From Rhabditophanes sp. KR3021 (Eukaryota; Nematoda; Chromadorea; Rhabditida; Alloionematidae), in the NCBI GenBank assembly GCA_963281155.1, contig CAUJLY010000001.1, positions 1,426,001 to 1,490,000 on the forward strand: 64,000 nucleotides of DNA. Direction: 5' to 3'. The stretch's first letter is position 1. Each line of letters begins with the position of its first letter. Below, piece after piece: positions 45,805 to 56,367 of the stretch. A program made the translations under genes and the position numbers. Under the pieces are notes generated by a model that had not been told where the DNA came from, did no database searches, and worked only from the letters and a program-made list of their open reading frames with translations.

Positions 45805-46148
45805 ATGTATAAATTTATCGTTTTTGCGTTATGCATCTTGGTTGTAACAAATATCTATCATTAGAATGCAACATGTGTGAAGCGATCATCTACACTGGTC
45901 AAACCCACTCCAGAAATGGAGAAAGAACTAACATTAGTCCAGGCAACGCAGGAGGAGGCTTCAGTTATTTAAATGATTTGACTCGATTATGTTTTGCTTT
46001 TTCTCAATCGTATAAGCGACAAGCAATGGCAAGCTGTTTGAAAATTGTTTATAAATTTAAGAATTTTAACGATATCCAAATCCGAAATTCTGTATGCGAA
46101 TTTTGTCGGGAATATTGTTCTTCAACAGATACTTGTGTTTGGAAATAA
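45805..46148 (+). pseudogene. Small Cys-rich (saposin-like?) secreted protein, frame broken after the signal
   Basis: The ATG at 45805 encodes a good signal peptide, MYKFIVFALCILVVTNIYH, that runs into a stop. A different frame then carries ECNMCEAIIYTG, TRLCFAFSQSYKRQAMASCL, then NSVCEFCREYC and ends CVWK at 46148. The Cys spacing (CxxC...C...C...CxxC) with amphipathic helices resembles a saposin-B fold. The two parts differ by two bases in frame and no GT-AG intron with matching phase was found. This looks like an indel (mutation or assembly error). Starting at the internal ATG 45831 would give an intact but signal-less protein. Confidence 0.5.
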
Positions 46149-46614
46149 TTATTATTCCTATTTTTAATTGTTTGAAATCAAATAAATTAGTTCATTGTCA
46201 CTTTACTTTTTATAATATGTCAATTTAATTGATATTTCATTTTTTCAATATAAAATTGAATATTACTGCAAATACCTATAAATATTATTAACAAAATGTT
46301 ACTTGTAAGAATAGTAGGTTCGAAGTTATTATACGTTGATCTTTCAAAGCATATGGAATCTATTAAAATACTTTCATGATTTAAAGAAGTGTCTAGTACG
46401 AATGCACATTTATTTTAAAAATTAATGAAATGTAAATCAAATTGGTGCATAATGGTTCTAATGTTTGGGCAAAACACAGAAAATAGTGCTAATTGAATGA
46501 TTTTGGTGCAAAAAAACAAGTAAACAATTGGTGTTAATTAAATAATTTTGGTAAAAACATAATAAATTGATGCAAATTGAACTATACTTTGGTGCACACT
46601 GATTGTTATTAGGC
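46149..46614. other. Intergenic with degenerate TTTTGGTG repeats
   Basis: No gene. From about 46440 a motif of the type TTTTGGTGCAAA...AATTGAA recurs several times at irregular 40-50 nt spacing. Confidence 0.4.
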
Positions 46615-46732
46615 GAATAATGGATTTTTTAGTAATTAAAAAACTTTAGGATGAATAATACATTTTTTTGGTGATTGAAAAAACTTTTTGATGAATAATG
46701 TTATCCTTTGGTGACAAAAATTTTGTAATGAT
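46615..46732. repeat. Three ~39-nt degenerate tandem units
   Basis: GAATAATG/GAATAATA starts at 46615, 46653 and 46693; each is followed by a T-rich part with GGTGATT or AGTAATT and AAAAAACTTT. It lies about 80 nt upstream of the small peptide gene at 46809. Confidence 0.5.
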
Positions 46733-46808
46733 TCTAATTAATTCCTTAAACGAATGTTGATAAAACTCAGTTCATTTGCGAAATACTAACAAATCAATTT
46801 AATTTTTA

Positions 46809-46952
46809 ATGAAGATTTGGATCTTTATATTTGTACTCATTGCTTTGATTCCTTTTATGAAGTCTTATTTGGGAGATTACGATAATTATGGAATTGATAA
46901 TGATTATTATTGGAGACATTGACATGGACCTTGGTGGAGAAGGCATGGTTGA
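46809..46952 (+). pseudogene. Small secreted Tyr/Asp peptide gene interrupted by an in-frame TGA
   Basis: The ATG at 46809 encodes a signal peptide (MKIWIFIFVLIALIPFMKSY), then LGDYDNYGIDNDYYWRH and a TGA at 46920-46922. Reading through in the same frame gives HGPWWRRHG and a second TGA at 46952. The post-stop part resembles the basic Trp-rich tail of the gene at 47431 (HWWNRRPWSRR). The first TGA is therefore probably a CGA-to-TGA change; the 37-residue product could still be made. Programmed readthrough is the less likely alternative. Confidence 0.5.
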
Positions 46953-47390
46953 AATGATTGGTAAATATAATTACTTACTATAATTGTTTTGCTAAATAAA
47001 TATTATTTGATAGATAAACATTTTCATTTTGTGATCTTTTAAAATTGTTTTTGCAAATACATATAAAAGCTACGAAGCAATAACACATTTTTTAAATAGC
47101 AATTAAAGTTCTTTAAACTATTTCTAATTCGTAAATACCAAGTTTATGCTAACTCTTTTTAAGAGAAGGTAATAAATATATTTTTGCAATTACTCTACAT
47201 AGTGATTGTATATTCATCACATCTATAATAATTACTTGTACTATTAAAAATCAAAAGTGAGATAGTAACTTTTCATTTTATAAATATTATGTAGATTTAA
47301 TGAGTTTTCAAAAACAATATTATGAAAATGAATGTTCATTAAACTCAATAATGGCTTTTCCAATTAGTTAATTTGTTTTCAATATTTTTG
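46953..47390. other. Intergenic between small peptide genes
   Basis: AT-rich; no gene or clear repeat. Confidence 0.4.
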
Positions 47391-47397
47391 TATAAAA
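47391..47397 (+). promoter_or_regulatory. TATA box
   Basis: TATAAAA, 40 nt upstream of the ATG at 47431. Confidence 0.55.
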
Positions 47398-47430
47398 GGT
47401 GAAAATAAAGATATAAATCAGAACTATTTA

Positions 47431-47628
47431 ATGAATATTTTATTTTTACTATTCACATTAATTTCCTTGATAGCCGTTGCTACAGCTTCTCATGAAGAAA
47501 ATTATGGAGGCGACAGTCTTCGAGCCAACGAAAAGCACCATGAACAGCATTGGTGGAATCGCAGACCCTGGTCAAGGAGAAAATGTTGCAAAAAACCTTG
47601 GTATAAAAGAATTTTTGGAATTGATTAA
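47431..47628 (+). CDS. Small secreted Trp/Arg-rich peptide precursor
   Basis: This intact 65-residue precursor has a signal peptide (MNILFLLFTLISLIAVATAS) and a short acidic spacer (HEENYGGDSLRANEKHHEQ). The strongly basic aromatic C terminus reads HWWNRRPWSRRKCCKKPWYK then RIFGID. The Trp/Arg/Lys-rich cationic end with an adjacent Cys pair resembles antimicrobial peptides. A TATA box at 47391 supports the start. No family is recognised. Confidence 0.68.
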   Translation: MNILFLLFTLISLIAVATASHEENYGGDSLRANEKHHEQHWWNRRPWSRRKCCKKPWYKRIFGID

Positions 47629-47996
47629 ATTTGCAAAGGATAAAAAAGTGTAAACATTTAGTAGTCATCATTACTCACCCTTAATATTGACTTTATTTAA
47701 TGAATAAATTTTTACTTTGAATCTTTCTTTTTAAGCACATGTAAAATGATTTTAAAAAATAAACTGAATAGAAATATCTTAATAATCAAGTTGTTATATG
47801 ATAAAATAAACTTAAATTTTCAATAAAAGTATGAGAACTCCTTTTATTTAAAGAAAGAAAAAACGTAAAAAAAATTAGTACTTTACGCAACACAAATGTG
47901 GAATCATTTTTACATGCTCATTTTTTATAATGGTCAATGTATATTATTTCACTTTAAACAGGTCCAAAAAAATGTATACACAAAATTAACTCATAT
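47629..47996. other. Intergenic
   Basis: The 3' UTR of the Trp/Arg peptide gene with AATAAA at about 47702; no further gene. Confidence 0.4.
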
Positions 47997-48062
47997 GCCT
48001 CCCTAGTTCAATTGGTAGAGCGTTAGACTTTTAATCTAACGGTCGCGGGGGCTTGGATTTTT
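47997..48062 (+). pseudogene. Degenerate tRNA-Lys(TTT) copy
   Basis: The 5' half is an intact tRNA: acceptor strand GCCTCCC, a normal D-arm (A box TAGTTCAATTGGTAGA) and anticodon stem TTAGA/TCTAA with loop CTTTTAA (anticodon TTT at 48030-48032). The T-arm (GCGGGGGCTTGGATTTTT) has lost the GGTTCGA B box, and no GGGAGGC strand closes the acceptor stem. It is a decayed tRNA gene or tRNA-derived copy. Confidence 0.8.
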
Positions 48063-48315
48063 GCTATTTTGAATAAAATGTATGGAATATACTTAGCACC
48101 TTTTAAAAAATAAACTCATTATGACATTTTGCCAAATTGGTAAAAAGTGCATGATCATCATTCAAATAAATATCAACATCAAATTATTGTTACAACCAAA
48201 TTGAATAACTTTTATGTTTCATTCGTTAATCTGTATCAAAATTTATTTATTAAAACAAAGTTGCAACGTATTTTAAATCCAAATTAACAGGCACAAAATA
48301 TGTTTATAAATCATA

Positions 48316-48600
48316 TCAAATATACATTTTCAAGCCATTACCAAAAGCAATTTGGAAAATTGTGCCATTAACAGGCTCAACTGAATATTGTTTTAAATAA
48401 ATTTTATTCCAACATTCAATCGTTTTTTGATATGGAATAATGGGCATAAAGCTGCTCATTTTTATATTATTAAGCACATTGTACATTCCAATATTTGCCT
48501 TGGCCAAAGCTATTAAAAAAGGATCATCTTTTGCGATTGCTTTCAAAATATGCTGTTGACCAAAAGCAACAAGTATAGGTTCTTTGTTTGATTCATTCAT
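48316..48600 (-). CDS. Hypothetical 94-aa protein
   Basis: The ATG at 48600 opens a coding-like intact frame: NESNKEPILVAFGQQHILKA, then DPFLIALAKANIGMYNVLNN, YQKTIECWNKIYLKQYSVEP and an end FQIAFGNGLKMYI. No signal peptide or known domain; likely a small soluble protein. No promoter element or neighbour gives a function. Confidence 0.45.
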   Translation of the reverse strand: MNESNKEPILVAFGQQHILKAIAKDDPFLIALAKANIGMYNVLNNIKMSSFMPIIPYQKTIECWNKIYLKQYSVEPVNGTIFQIAFGNGLKMYI

Positions 48601-49167
48601 ATTTGGTAGTACGAATAAAAAGTGTTAAATAAGTTTGATAAAACAACTATTTGATTCTTTATAAATTAATGAATGATAGAAATGGATAAAGTCATGCATT
48701 CATATGCTAAAAAGGGTAATTGTGACACATATTTTCGCGCCAACAAAGTATGCTGTTAGAGAGAGCAAACTTATTGCCGTTTCTACCCTCTTTATTACAA
48801 TTTTCTAGTACTTAGAATGGACTCAGGTAGAAAGATGCTCAGTCACAATTTAACAGGTGCCCAGACAATACTTTACCAACCGAAGATAAAAATAGGCTGA
48901 TTTCGTCACCCAAATCACTCGTAGAAATATATGCAAAGCACAATAAAGCATGAATATTAATATATATATAATAGATCACGTTAAGGTGCAATCTATATTC
49001 AAATTAAGAATATACAGCAATGTACATGTTAGGTAGCTTTTATAAATGTAGTTAAGTATAATTAGATTTATTTAGAAAAGCAAGATACAATTTATAAACA
49101 ATAGAATATTAGACAATGTATCTTAACAAATTTCAATAATACATTTTTAATTAATTAATTCAACTGT
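48601..49167. other. Intergenic
   Basis: No gene is supported. A GC-richer stretch with GCGCC and AGAGAGAGC-like words lies at 48730-48830; its role is unknown. Confidence 0.4.
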
Positions 49168-49482
49168 GAGCAAGAAATCCAAGATTGGGGAGATGGCAGA
49201 AGAAAGCCAACGTTTTCGCAACGAAATGAAGAACGGAAACCAACTTTTGCACCCAGTTTCAACGAAAGGCATCAAACTTCGCACCAGCTCCAAGATTTGA
49301 ACAAAGACTCAACCAGCGTCTAAACAAACAGAGAATTGAGAGACGGCAGGCGACTTTCAACCCAGACTCGAATCTAAACCGTCAACGGCTCCCAAAATAT
49401 TCCAAGGACTTAAAAAGCAATTTGGTGGAGGCGGACAGAAAAGATGGGAAAGGAAACCAGTAGTCAACAGTCTGGAGAAGGT
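49168..49482 (+). pseudogene. Intronless Arg/Gln-rich coding relic in three frames
   Basis: This is a GC-richer island with coding sense split over three frames. 49168-49322 gives QDWGDGRRKPTFSQRNEERK; 49281-49460 gives APAPRFEQRLNQRLNKQRIE and RLPKYSKDLKSNL; from 49421 another frame reads FGGGGQKRWERKPVVNSLEK. The Arg/Gln/Gly-rich character is like RNA-binding or mRNA-export adaptors (UIF/CHTOP-like), but that is a guess. Frameshifts, no introns and composition unlike the flanks suggest a retrocopy relic. Confidence 0.45.
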
Positions 49483-49656
49483 AGACACATTAAGCAAGCA
49501 AATAAAACTATTTGAAATACCAAAGTTGAATAAAAAGAAACAATATCATGAATCTCAGTAAAAATGTTTTTAAACATATGTGATTGACAAAGAGTGTCAA
49601 GAATATTATTATCCATTTTAGAACCCAACTATTGTTTAATAGGAATGTTTAAATAA

Positions 49657-49910
49657 ATCTGCAATTTTTAATAGGAACAAATAATGAAATAGTCGTTATT
49701 TTTAATTACGTTAAGCATTTGGATGCTTTATCAAGATCCTTTAAATACAATAGTAGAAAATGTGTGTTTACCCTTACAAAGGAATCATTTGCCAAAGTTA
49801 TTATCAATGTGACATCAGATATAATAATAATCAATTTAAAATGCACTGATAGCAAACTACCTTATGTTGGTTCAATTAAAAATGATGATCACACACAAAA
49901 GCACATTTAA
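49657..49910 (+). CDS. Putative exon, unidentified
   Basis: An open frame of 84 codons without ATG start, with acceptor-like TTTTAATAG at about 49674, encodes NNEIVVIFNYVKHLDALSRS, CVFTLTKESFAKVIINVTSD and LKCTDSKLPYVGS. Beta-strand-like alternation suggests an extracellular domain, but start and partner exons are missing. Confidence 0.25.
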
Positions 49911-50097
49911 GGTGGTTATTGCATAGATAGTAGCGGAAGCTAATTTCTACTCAAAGCCGATCCACAATTTAAAATGCACCCACATTCAAATACATATCTT
50001 TCCAATAGTTGTCGTCTTCCACTTTCCAACAACACATCTATAGATCATGATTTAATTGTAGTTATTACTTAAAAACGCACTAACATTATATGTACAT

Positions 50098-52523
50098 ATG
50101 CACTACCACCCTATTATAATTTTTATTGTATCTTTATTGATAACTACAGCAAATGCCTTCAGTCAAACTCAAAAAGATGAATATCGGTAAATTAGACCCT
50201 TAAATTAACCCTAATTATAATAATTTAGAACAAAAGTGAAGGATATGTTCAGTCACGCATACAATGCATATCTCGACCATGCTTATCCCTACGATGAATT
50301 AAAACCACTAACTTGTAAAGGACAAGATACGTGGGGGAAATTCAAGTTAACATTAATAGACAGTCTGAGTACGAATATGATCCTGGGCAATTATACAGAA
50401 TTTCATCGTGTCGTCAATTTAATACTAGAATCAGTCACAACAGACATTGACGTTAATGTATCAATATTTGAAACGAATATTCGTGTTATTGGTGGTTTGT
50501 TATCAGCACATATCCTTCAAATAAGAGATCCTTATGCCAACTTGACTGACAATTATCCATGTGCTGGTCCATTGTTGGATTTAGCTAGAGAATTTGCGAA
50601 TAAATTGTTACCGGCTTTTAGGACAACGACTGGCATGCCTTATGGGACAGTTAATCTCAAGTATGGTGTTAATAAGAATGAAACACCCATTACTTGCACA
50701 GCTTGCATTGGAACTTTGATAGTTGAATTCGGAACTTTAACTAGATTGACTGGAGATCCTATTTATGAATCGACAGCAATGAAAGCATTGAATGCCCTTT
50801 GGAAAACAAGATCGGAAATTGGATTAGTTGGGAATCATATTGATGTGATGACAGGAAAATGGACAGCAACGGATGCTACGATAGGAGCAGCTGTAGATTC
50901 ATACTACGAATACCTGGCGAAAGGGGCAATTTTATTTCAGAAACCAGAATTGATGGTTCAGTTTAAGGAAACAGTCAAAGTAGTTAACAAACACTTGAGA
51001 AAAGATGACTGGTTTACGTTGTCTTTCATGGAAACTGGAGGAAAACATAAATTGTATTTCCAATCGTTAGAAGCTTTCTGGCCTGGTGTTTTAGCTTTAA
51101 CTGGTAGCATCGATGAAGCCCAAAGAATTTTGCTCAATTATGCTCAAATTATTAGACATATTGGGGTGATGCCTGAAATTTATGACTATCCAAATAAGAA
51201 ACCTTTACCTGGTAGGGAAGGGTTTCCGCTACGACCTGAATTTGTGGAGTCGTTGATGTATGTATATAAAGCTACTAAAGATGATACGTACTTGCAAATA
51301 GCTGCTGGAATAGTCGATACTATTAATCTGATGTCCAAAGTTCCCTGTGGATATTCAACTGTTAAAAATGTGATTACTGGTCAGTTGGATGACCGTATGG
51401 AATCTTTTTTCCTTGCTGAAACGGTCAAGTATTTGTACTTGATTTTTGATGAAAATAACTTTATTCATAATGATGGCTCAGAAGCTAGGATTATTGATAC
51501 AGATAATGGAAAATGTGTAGTTGAAGCAGGGGGGTATATTTTTAATACCGAAGCTCATCCGATTGACCCTTCTATGCTTTATTGTTGCGATAAAAGGAAG
51601 GAAAAGGATTTGGAGATGATTGACAAATTTAAAAGCAATATCAATTTCTTGGAGTTGCTGAATATTGATGAAAGCAACGTAGATTCTTATCTGGCAGGAA
51701 AGGAGGTTGTGGATGAGGTAAAGGACACGGTTCCACAGCAAGATGAAGAGACTGCAAATATTGACCATAAATTACTAAGTGAAGTCATTGCTGATATAGA
51801 AGAAAACACAACTGGTTCACATTTGTCTCTTTCGCCAGACGAAGAAAAGACTTTTTCAATAGACGGAAAAAAGCTTAACGACTTAGACGAGGTAACTTTA
51901 TTAAAAACATACTTATTGAAAACATTTTTTAGATTAAACAAATAATCAGTCATTTTACAAAGCACCAATCCGGATCGTATGCTATTGACGATGCAAAGAA
52001 GATAATTCTCTATTTAAAAGATTTAAGAACTAAATACGGCGATATATCTTTTTCATCTATTGAATTGCAAAAAAGCCTAATTGACGAGGATATTGAGCAT
52101 GAAGTGAAGAAAAGAACTATAGACTTAATAGAGTCAATTGAATTAGTTGATGACGACAAAAGCTGGCTTTTAAGCCAACGGTTTGACAGTGCATCTTTAA
52201 AAATATTTTTGAACATTATTTATTCAAAACATATATTCCCACATCAAAACATCAAATTCATAAATGGACCCATTTGCAGACAAACTAAAGCCCAAATATC
52301 ACCTGAACAAGATAAATTCATGAATGAACCTCAACATCTAAATGATCTGCCAATTTATCAACAGATTTATAATGTCGTTGGAGGAATTAGCTTTACCAAA
52401 TTTAGATACAAACAAAATAAGAATACCACCTTCGACATATTAAAAACAAAGCCACGAACTTTCATGTCTTTCTTATTAGGCTTAGGTATGGTAATTCCTG
52501 GTGATCATGAAATAACAAACTAA
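50098..52523 (+). CDS. EDEM2: EDEM2-type ER degradation-enhancing alpha-mannosidase (GH47) with a long C-terminal extension
   Basis: Three exons: 50098-50186 (signal peptide MHYHPIIIFIVSLLITTANA), 50229-51891, and 51933-52523. The frame of exon 2 would run to a stop at 51945, but GTAACT at 51892 and TTTTTTAG at 51932 define a 41-nt intron joining it in phase to a further open frame. Total 2,343 nt, 780 residues. GH47 features: AYNAYLDHAYPYDELKPLTC, GQDTWGKFKLTLIDSLST, FETNIRVIGGLLSAHIL, GMPYGTVNL, GLVGNHIDVMTGKW, REGFPLRPEFVESLMY, ESFFLAETVKYLYLIFD and FNTEAHPIDPSMLYCC. These match EDEM2, which trims mannose from misfolded glycoproteins for ERAD. Human EDEM2 is about 580 residues. The extra ~200 residues (with DDDKSWLLSQRFDSASLKIF) are an unknown extension. 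Confidence 0.93.
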
Positions 52524-52898
52524 TATCAATATTCTTATTTACTGGTATATAAAAATGATGTAAAATCTAGCAAATAAATATGTTTATTTCACGTTTGTCA
52601 ATATTGAATAGTAATCAAATCTAAATATGATACTTTGTAACACTATTTAATCAAAAACAATGTTTGCAATGAAATTATTATCTCATCTTGATATGATATG
52701 AACATTACACTTACCTAATGAACTTTGCTGCTATTTATTATTAATTTATCACGTGTTTGTGTATGTATACTATTATGACATAGCATACTGATCAATTTGA
52801 CGACGTTTCCTTTCTTTTATATTGATTGTCTCTAATAATAATATTTTATTCGTTTAAAACTACTTACTAATTAGACAATGTTCTTTTTTTCGTTATAG
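52524..52898. other. Spacer between EDEM2 and TCAIM
   Basis: 375 nt, with AATAAA about 50 nt after the EDEM2 stop. The spacer ends with TTTTTTCGTTATAG directly before the next ATG, an acceptor for cis- or spliced-leader trans-splicing. The distance is long for a typical nematode operon. Confidence 0.4.
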
Positions 52899-54353
52899 AT
52901 GTTATCATTAGCATGTATTTTTAGGGTGCTTACGAATGCTGGATCATTGAATAGTGTGAGATTTAATAATTTTACTGCACAACAAGCTGCATCTGCTCTA
53001 AGACCTTTCTATTTTGAAGTCCATCCAGATAGATTCGCCAAGGATCCTTTGGTTAGGCAAAAAAATGAAAAGAGTTTACAGATATTCAACGGTTATCTCA
53101 ATGAATTGTATCCTGTCCCAAAGGCTCAAAAGCCAATTGAAGTCAACTTTTCTATCAGATGTAAGAAGACAGAAAAATTTATTAACATTTGTGTGCCTTT
53201 GACCGGCAATGATCCGAGAAGAATAGTTCGATCTGCTCTAGAAAAATGTGAGTTAGATACAAAAAAAGTGCCTGAACCTATTGAAAATAAGTCAAAGGTC
53301 GAGCATTATGAAACTCCCTCTTCAGCATCATATTCTAAAAGAGAAGCGGAGGCAAGATGGAGAAGTTTGCATGAGCAGTTTTATTCTAAGAAGAAGAAAA
53401 AACCAATTCCAAATGAATTGTTGAATGCTTTATCTAAAAACCATGACTTTATCAGAGAGAAAATGCGAAACTACGAAGAAATGAAAGAAAACTTCAAGGA
53501 CGAAATAGCTCATCTTCAAAGAGTTGTTGGTTTGGTGGATGTGCGATGGACTTCAAGATGGGAGCATTCATACCTAAAAAGATGCCTCCTGACAGTTTCT
53601 CTAATGTACAAGGATGCAGAACCTGAAGTCAAAACAAAAATAATGTATGCTCTTCACGGGTATATTCTAAATTTTGGAAGAGGAAGTCATGTTTGTTGTA
53701 ATGGAAACATTCAATTCGGAGCTGATGATGTGCCTAAAAATTGGCTGCAAGTTTGCTTAGAAGCAACAACTAGGAGAAATGAAATTAATATCTTACACGA
53801 TTTGAAGTCAAAGGTTAAGAGTTTGCTCGGTAATGAGTTCAATTTAATTTTGGATGAGAATGACTGTATCTTGAGAACTGTCACGGAATACAAAACAATT
53901 TATCTCAGATTAAAAAGAAGGAATAAAGAAGAAATTAATAAATTGAGAAGCTTGTTAAAGGGTTCAATTATCGAAGTCACCTCAACTAATGACGAATTAA
54001 GCTTAGATAAAAATGGTCGAATCTTTATCCCTTGCAATGTCGAATACTCAGCTCTTATCCAATTTCTCGAAGCCAATGTGGAAATAAGTAAACATTTGAC
54101 GAAAAATTTAATCTCCAAAATTTGCGAAGCTGAATCTCTCCAAAAAACATGCGTCATTATACTCCAATTGAAGGATTTGTCTTGGGATGATACGATTTTG
54201 ATTGAAGATTTGAGGAAATGTCTGACACGACTAGAAAATGCAACTCCAGAAATTAAGGACTTGATAAAAGGGATGCATGTCAAAATATCAAACAATCCTA
54301 ATATTTACGTAATGAATGATGGCAAATTGGTGATTCCTGTAGATTGGATTTAA
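52899..54353 (+). CDS. TCAIM: TCAIM-like mitochondrial protein (T-cell activation inhibitor, mitochondrial)
   Basis: This single exon encodes 484 residues. The N terminus (MLSLACIFRVLTNAGSLNSV) is a plausible mitochondrial presequence. It is followed by a J-domain-like helix pair, ALRPFYFEVHPDRFAKDPLV, then EKSLQIFNGYLNELYP with the HPD tripeptide, characteristic of the TCAIM family. Later blocks include ARWRSLHEQFY, VDVRWTSRWEHSYLKRC, LNFGRGSHVCCNGNIQFGAD and the C terminus GKLVIPVDWI, all typical for this family of about 500 residues. In mammals TCAIM is a matrix protein that tunes 2-oxoglutarate dehydrogenase; the nematode role is unknown. The ATG directly follows a splice acceptor. Confidence 0.88.
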   Translation: MLSLACIFRVLTNAGSLNSVRFNNFTAQQAASALRPFYFEVHPDRFAKDPLVRQKNEKSLQIFNGYLNELYPVPKAQKPIEVNFSIRCKKTEKFINICVPLTGNDPRRIVRSALEKCELDTKKVPEPIENKSKVEHYETPSSASYSKREAEARWRSLHEQFYSKKKKKPIPNELLNALSKNHDFIREKMRNYEEMKENFKDEIAHLQRVVGLVDVRWTSRWEHSYLKRCLLTVSLMYKDAEPEVKTKIMYALHGYILNFGRGSHVCCNGNIQFGADDVPKNWLQVCLEATTRRNEINILHDLKSKVKSLLGNEFNLILDENDCILRTVTEYKTIYLRLKRRNKEEINKLRSLLKGSIIEVTSTNDELSLDKNGRIFIPCNVEYSALIQFLEANVEISKHLTKNLISKICEAESLQKTCVIILQLKDLSWDDTILIEDLRKCLTRLENATPEIKDLIKGMHVKISNNPNIYVMNDGKLVIPVDWI

Positions 54354-56322
54354 CAATACAGTGTAGTTATTTCTTTGTTTTAATAAAACCCTTTATTTTT
54401 TCTTCAACTATACACAAATTTGTTACATAAAATATAAATCTTGCTCATTTTGTGTACAGTTTGTAAGCTTTTGTGGTTTGTAACTGATTTGAATGATGTC
54501 AGATATTGAAGAGATAAAAGTCTGGCATCCTTAAATATACTTAAAGCTTTTAAATTATAAATGTACACTCGTATCAAACTTCCGGTCCAAAAACAAACTT
54601 CCAACTTTTACTCTTAGTAGACACTCGAGTCCCCAACTCCCACCAATAATCTACTATGAAGTGGCATTGACATCACTTTGATTTATCTCTTTTAAAATAT
54701 TAACACCCTCCCAAAATGGACAAACAATAATGTGGACTCATGTAGACGGCATTAAGAAATGACAAATAAATATTTAAACATGAGTCCCTTCTACTAATCT
54801 TCTAAATAAACAAGTAAACATTCCTGTTTCAAAAAATAACGTATATATTTAGGCATGACGCAACTTCTTTATATATCCATTTTTATATTTCTGATAAATT
54901 AAAAAAACAAAATTCGTTATCTTTTAAATCTCTATTATTAACTCACAGCTTACCCTACATTTATTTTTAATGACACTGTTTTGAATAAATTAAGCTATAT
55001 AAATATGGCTTTGTTCATCTTTTTCTATTAAAAACAAATAACTATTCAAAGATATTTGTTTTGTCGTTTAGGCTTCTTTTCATGTACACATATTATTCTG
55101 GAAGATTGTTCAGAATTAGGAAAGATATTTTGACTATATTTCGGATTTGTTTTGATAGTATTACCTGGAACCGCAGAAGGTTTCTTTAGTAGTACATGTG
55201 CGTGTGTACCACGCAATATGCATACATATATTGAACCCAAATTTAATTTGTTCATTTACCAGATTTCACTACTTATAGTTGTACAAAATAATCTGAATAC
55301 AAAAGAAATTGCTATATCATTTCCTTTTATCACCATATCTTTCTTCCTACGCCAGTTATCGGTACAACTTCACTGACATCACCCATCTGACCATAAATTT
55401 TAATTACGCACTTTGCGTGATAAAAAATGGATAAAATTAATTAAATTACAAGTTTGCTTAATTAGAAAAAGGCAGCTTTCTTACTCATACTGCCAATCTT
55501 CTATTAGTAATACTTTTTGTAGTTCTTTAAATCCAAATTATACTACGCGTAGGTAATTGAATTTTATTTATATTCAATTAATCTGCTACAATTTTAATTC
55601 ATTTATAAATTAAGATCCAAAAGCAACAAAAATTATAGACTTCTTGAGCCTTTTCTCCGAATAGAGTATGATGTGGCTTTTTAAGATTTATTTAAAATAA
55701 TGGTAACTTTACTAAAAATAAAAATTCCTACATAATTCCGTCTTATTTATGTTATTTTGTGTTAATCTTATTTATCCACAAAAATATCAATTAAGGACAT
55801 TATAATCATATTAGTTACAAAAAAATTAATAATCCGGACCAAATTTTGCAAAGATGTTTGGTTTGTTTTAAATTTACTTCAAAATTTGCATCTTTGTGTG
55901 GTTAATTTTTTACTTTTTTTTGGGTTTGTACTTTTCTGTCCCTAATACATATGTTAACTTGTATTTAAAGGTCTTTTAATTGCCATGATACTTCGCTTAA
56001 TTTTACGAATTATATAATTCCGACATAAGAAGACTTCACCATCTCTTTTTGACTCCAAACAGTCACACCCATTCTCATCCAAAAGTGACACCTTCAAATA
56101 AAAAATAACACCTCCTTCACCATTTTAAATAATTTACCGGTCCTTATAAAAAGATACTTACACCACAAACCAACCACTCTTCCATGTTAGCCGTAAAAGG
56201 TGTGTCAAGATTAGGCTTAAATATCAATTTATTAGGTGATACCAACATACTTATCCATAAACTTCACATAAGATCGAAAATTAAAGTCATATATGCACTT
56301 ACAGATATTGTAATATCAGCGG
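54354..56322. other. Long intergenic region
   Basis: About 2 kb. Overlapping 65-75 codon frames on both strands at 54404-54604 and 55046-55376 have no start context or coding sense. No RNA gene or transposon was recognised. Confidence 0.5.
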
Positions 56323-56330
56323 TATAAAAG
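56323..56330 (+). promoter_or_regulatory. TATA box of the AstC-like gene
   Basis: TATAAAAG, 38-45 nt upstream of the ATG at 56368. Confidence 0.55.
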
Positions 56331-56367
56331 TTAACATTTTTTTTATATATTTTAGTTTTACAACAAC

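Noticed and set aside
51892..51945. Stop of EDEM2 at 51945 and a separate downstream gene starting at 52065
   Set aside because: Consensus donor and acceptor at 51892 and 51932 join the frames in phase, and the downstream frame has no ATG start near 52065 (it begins at TTG).
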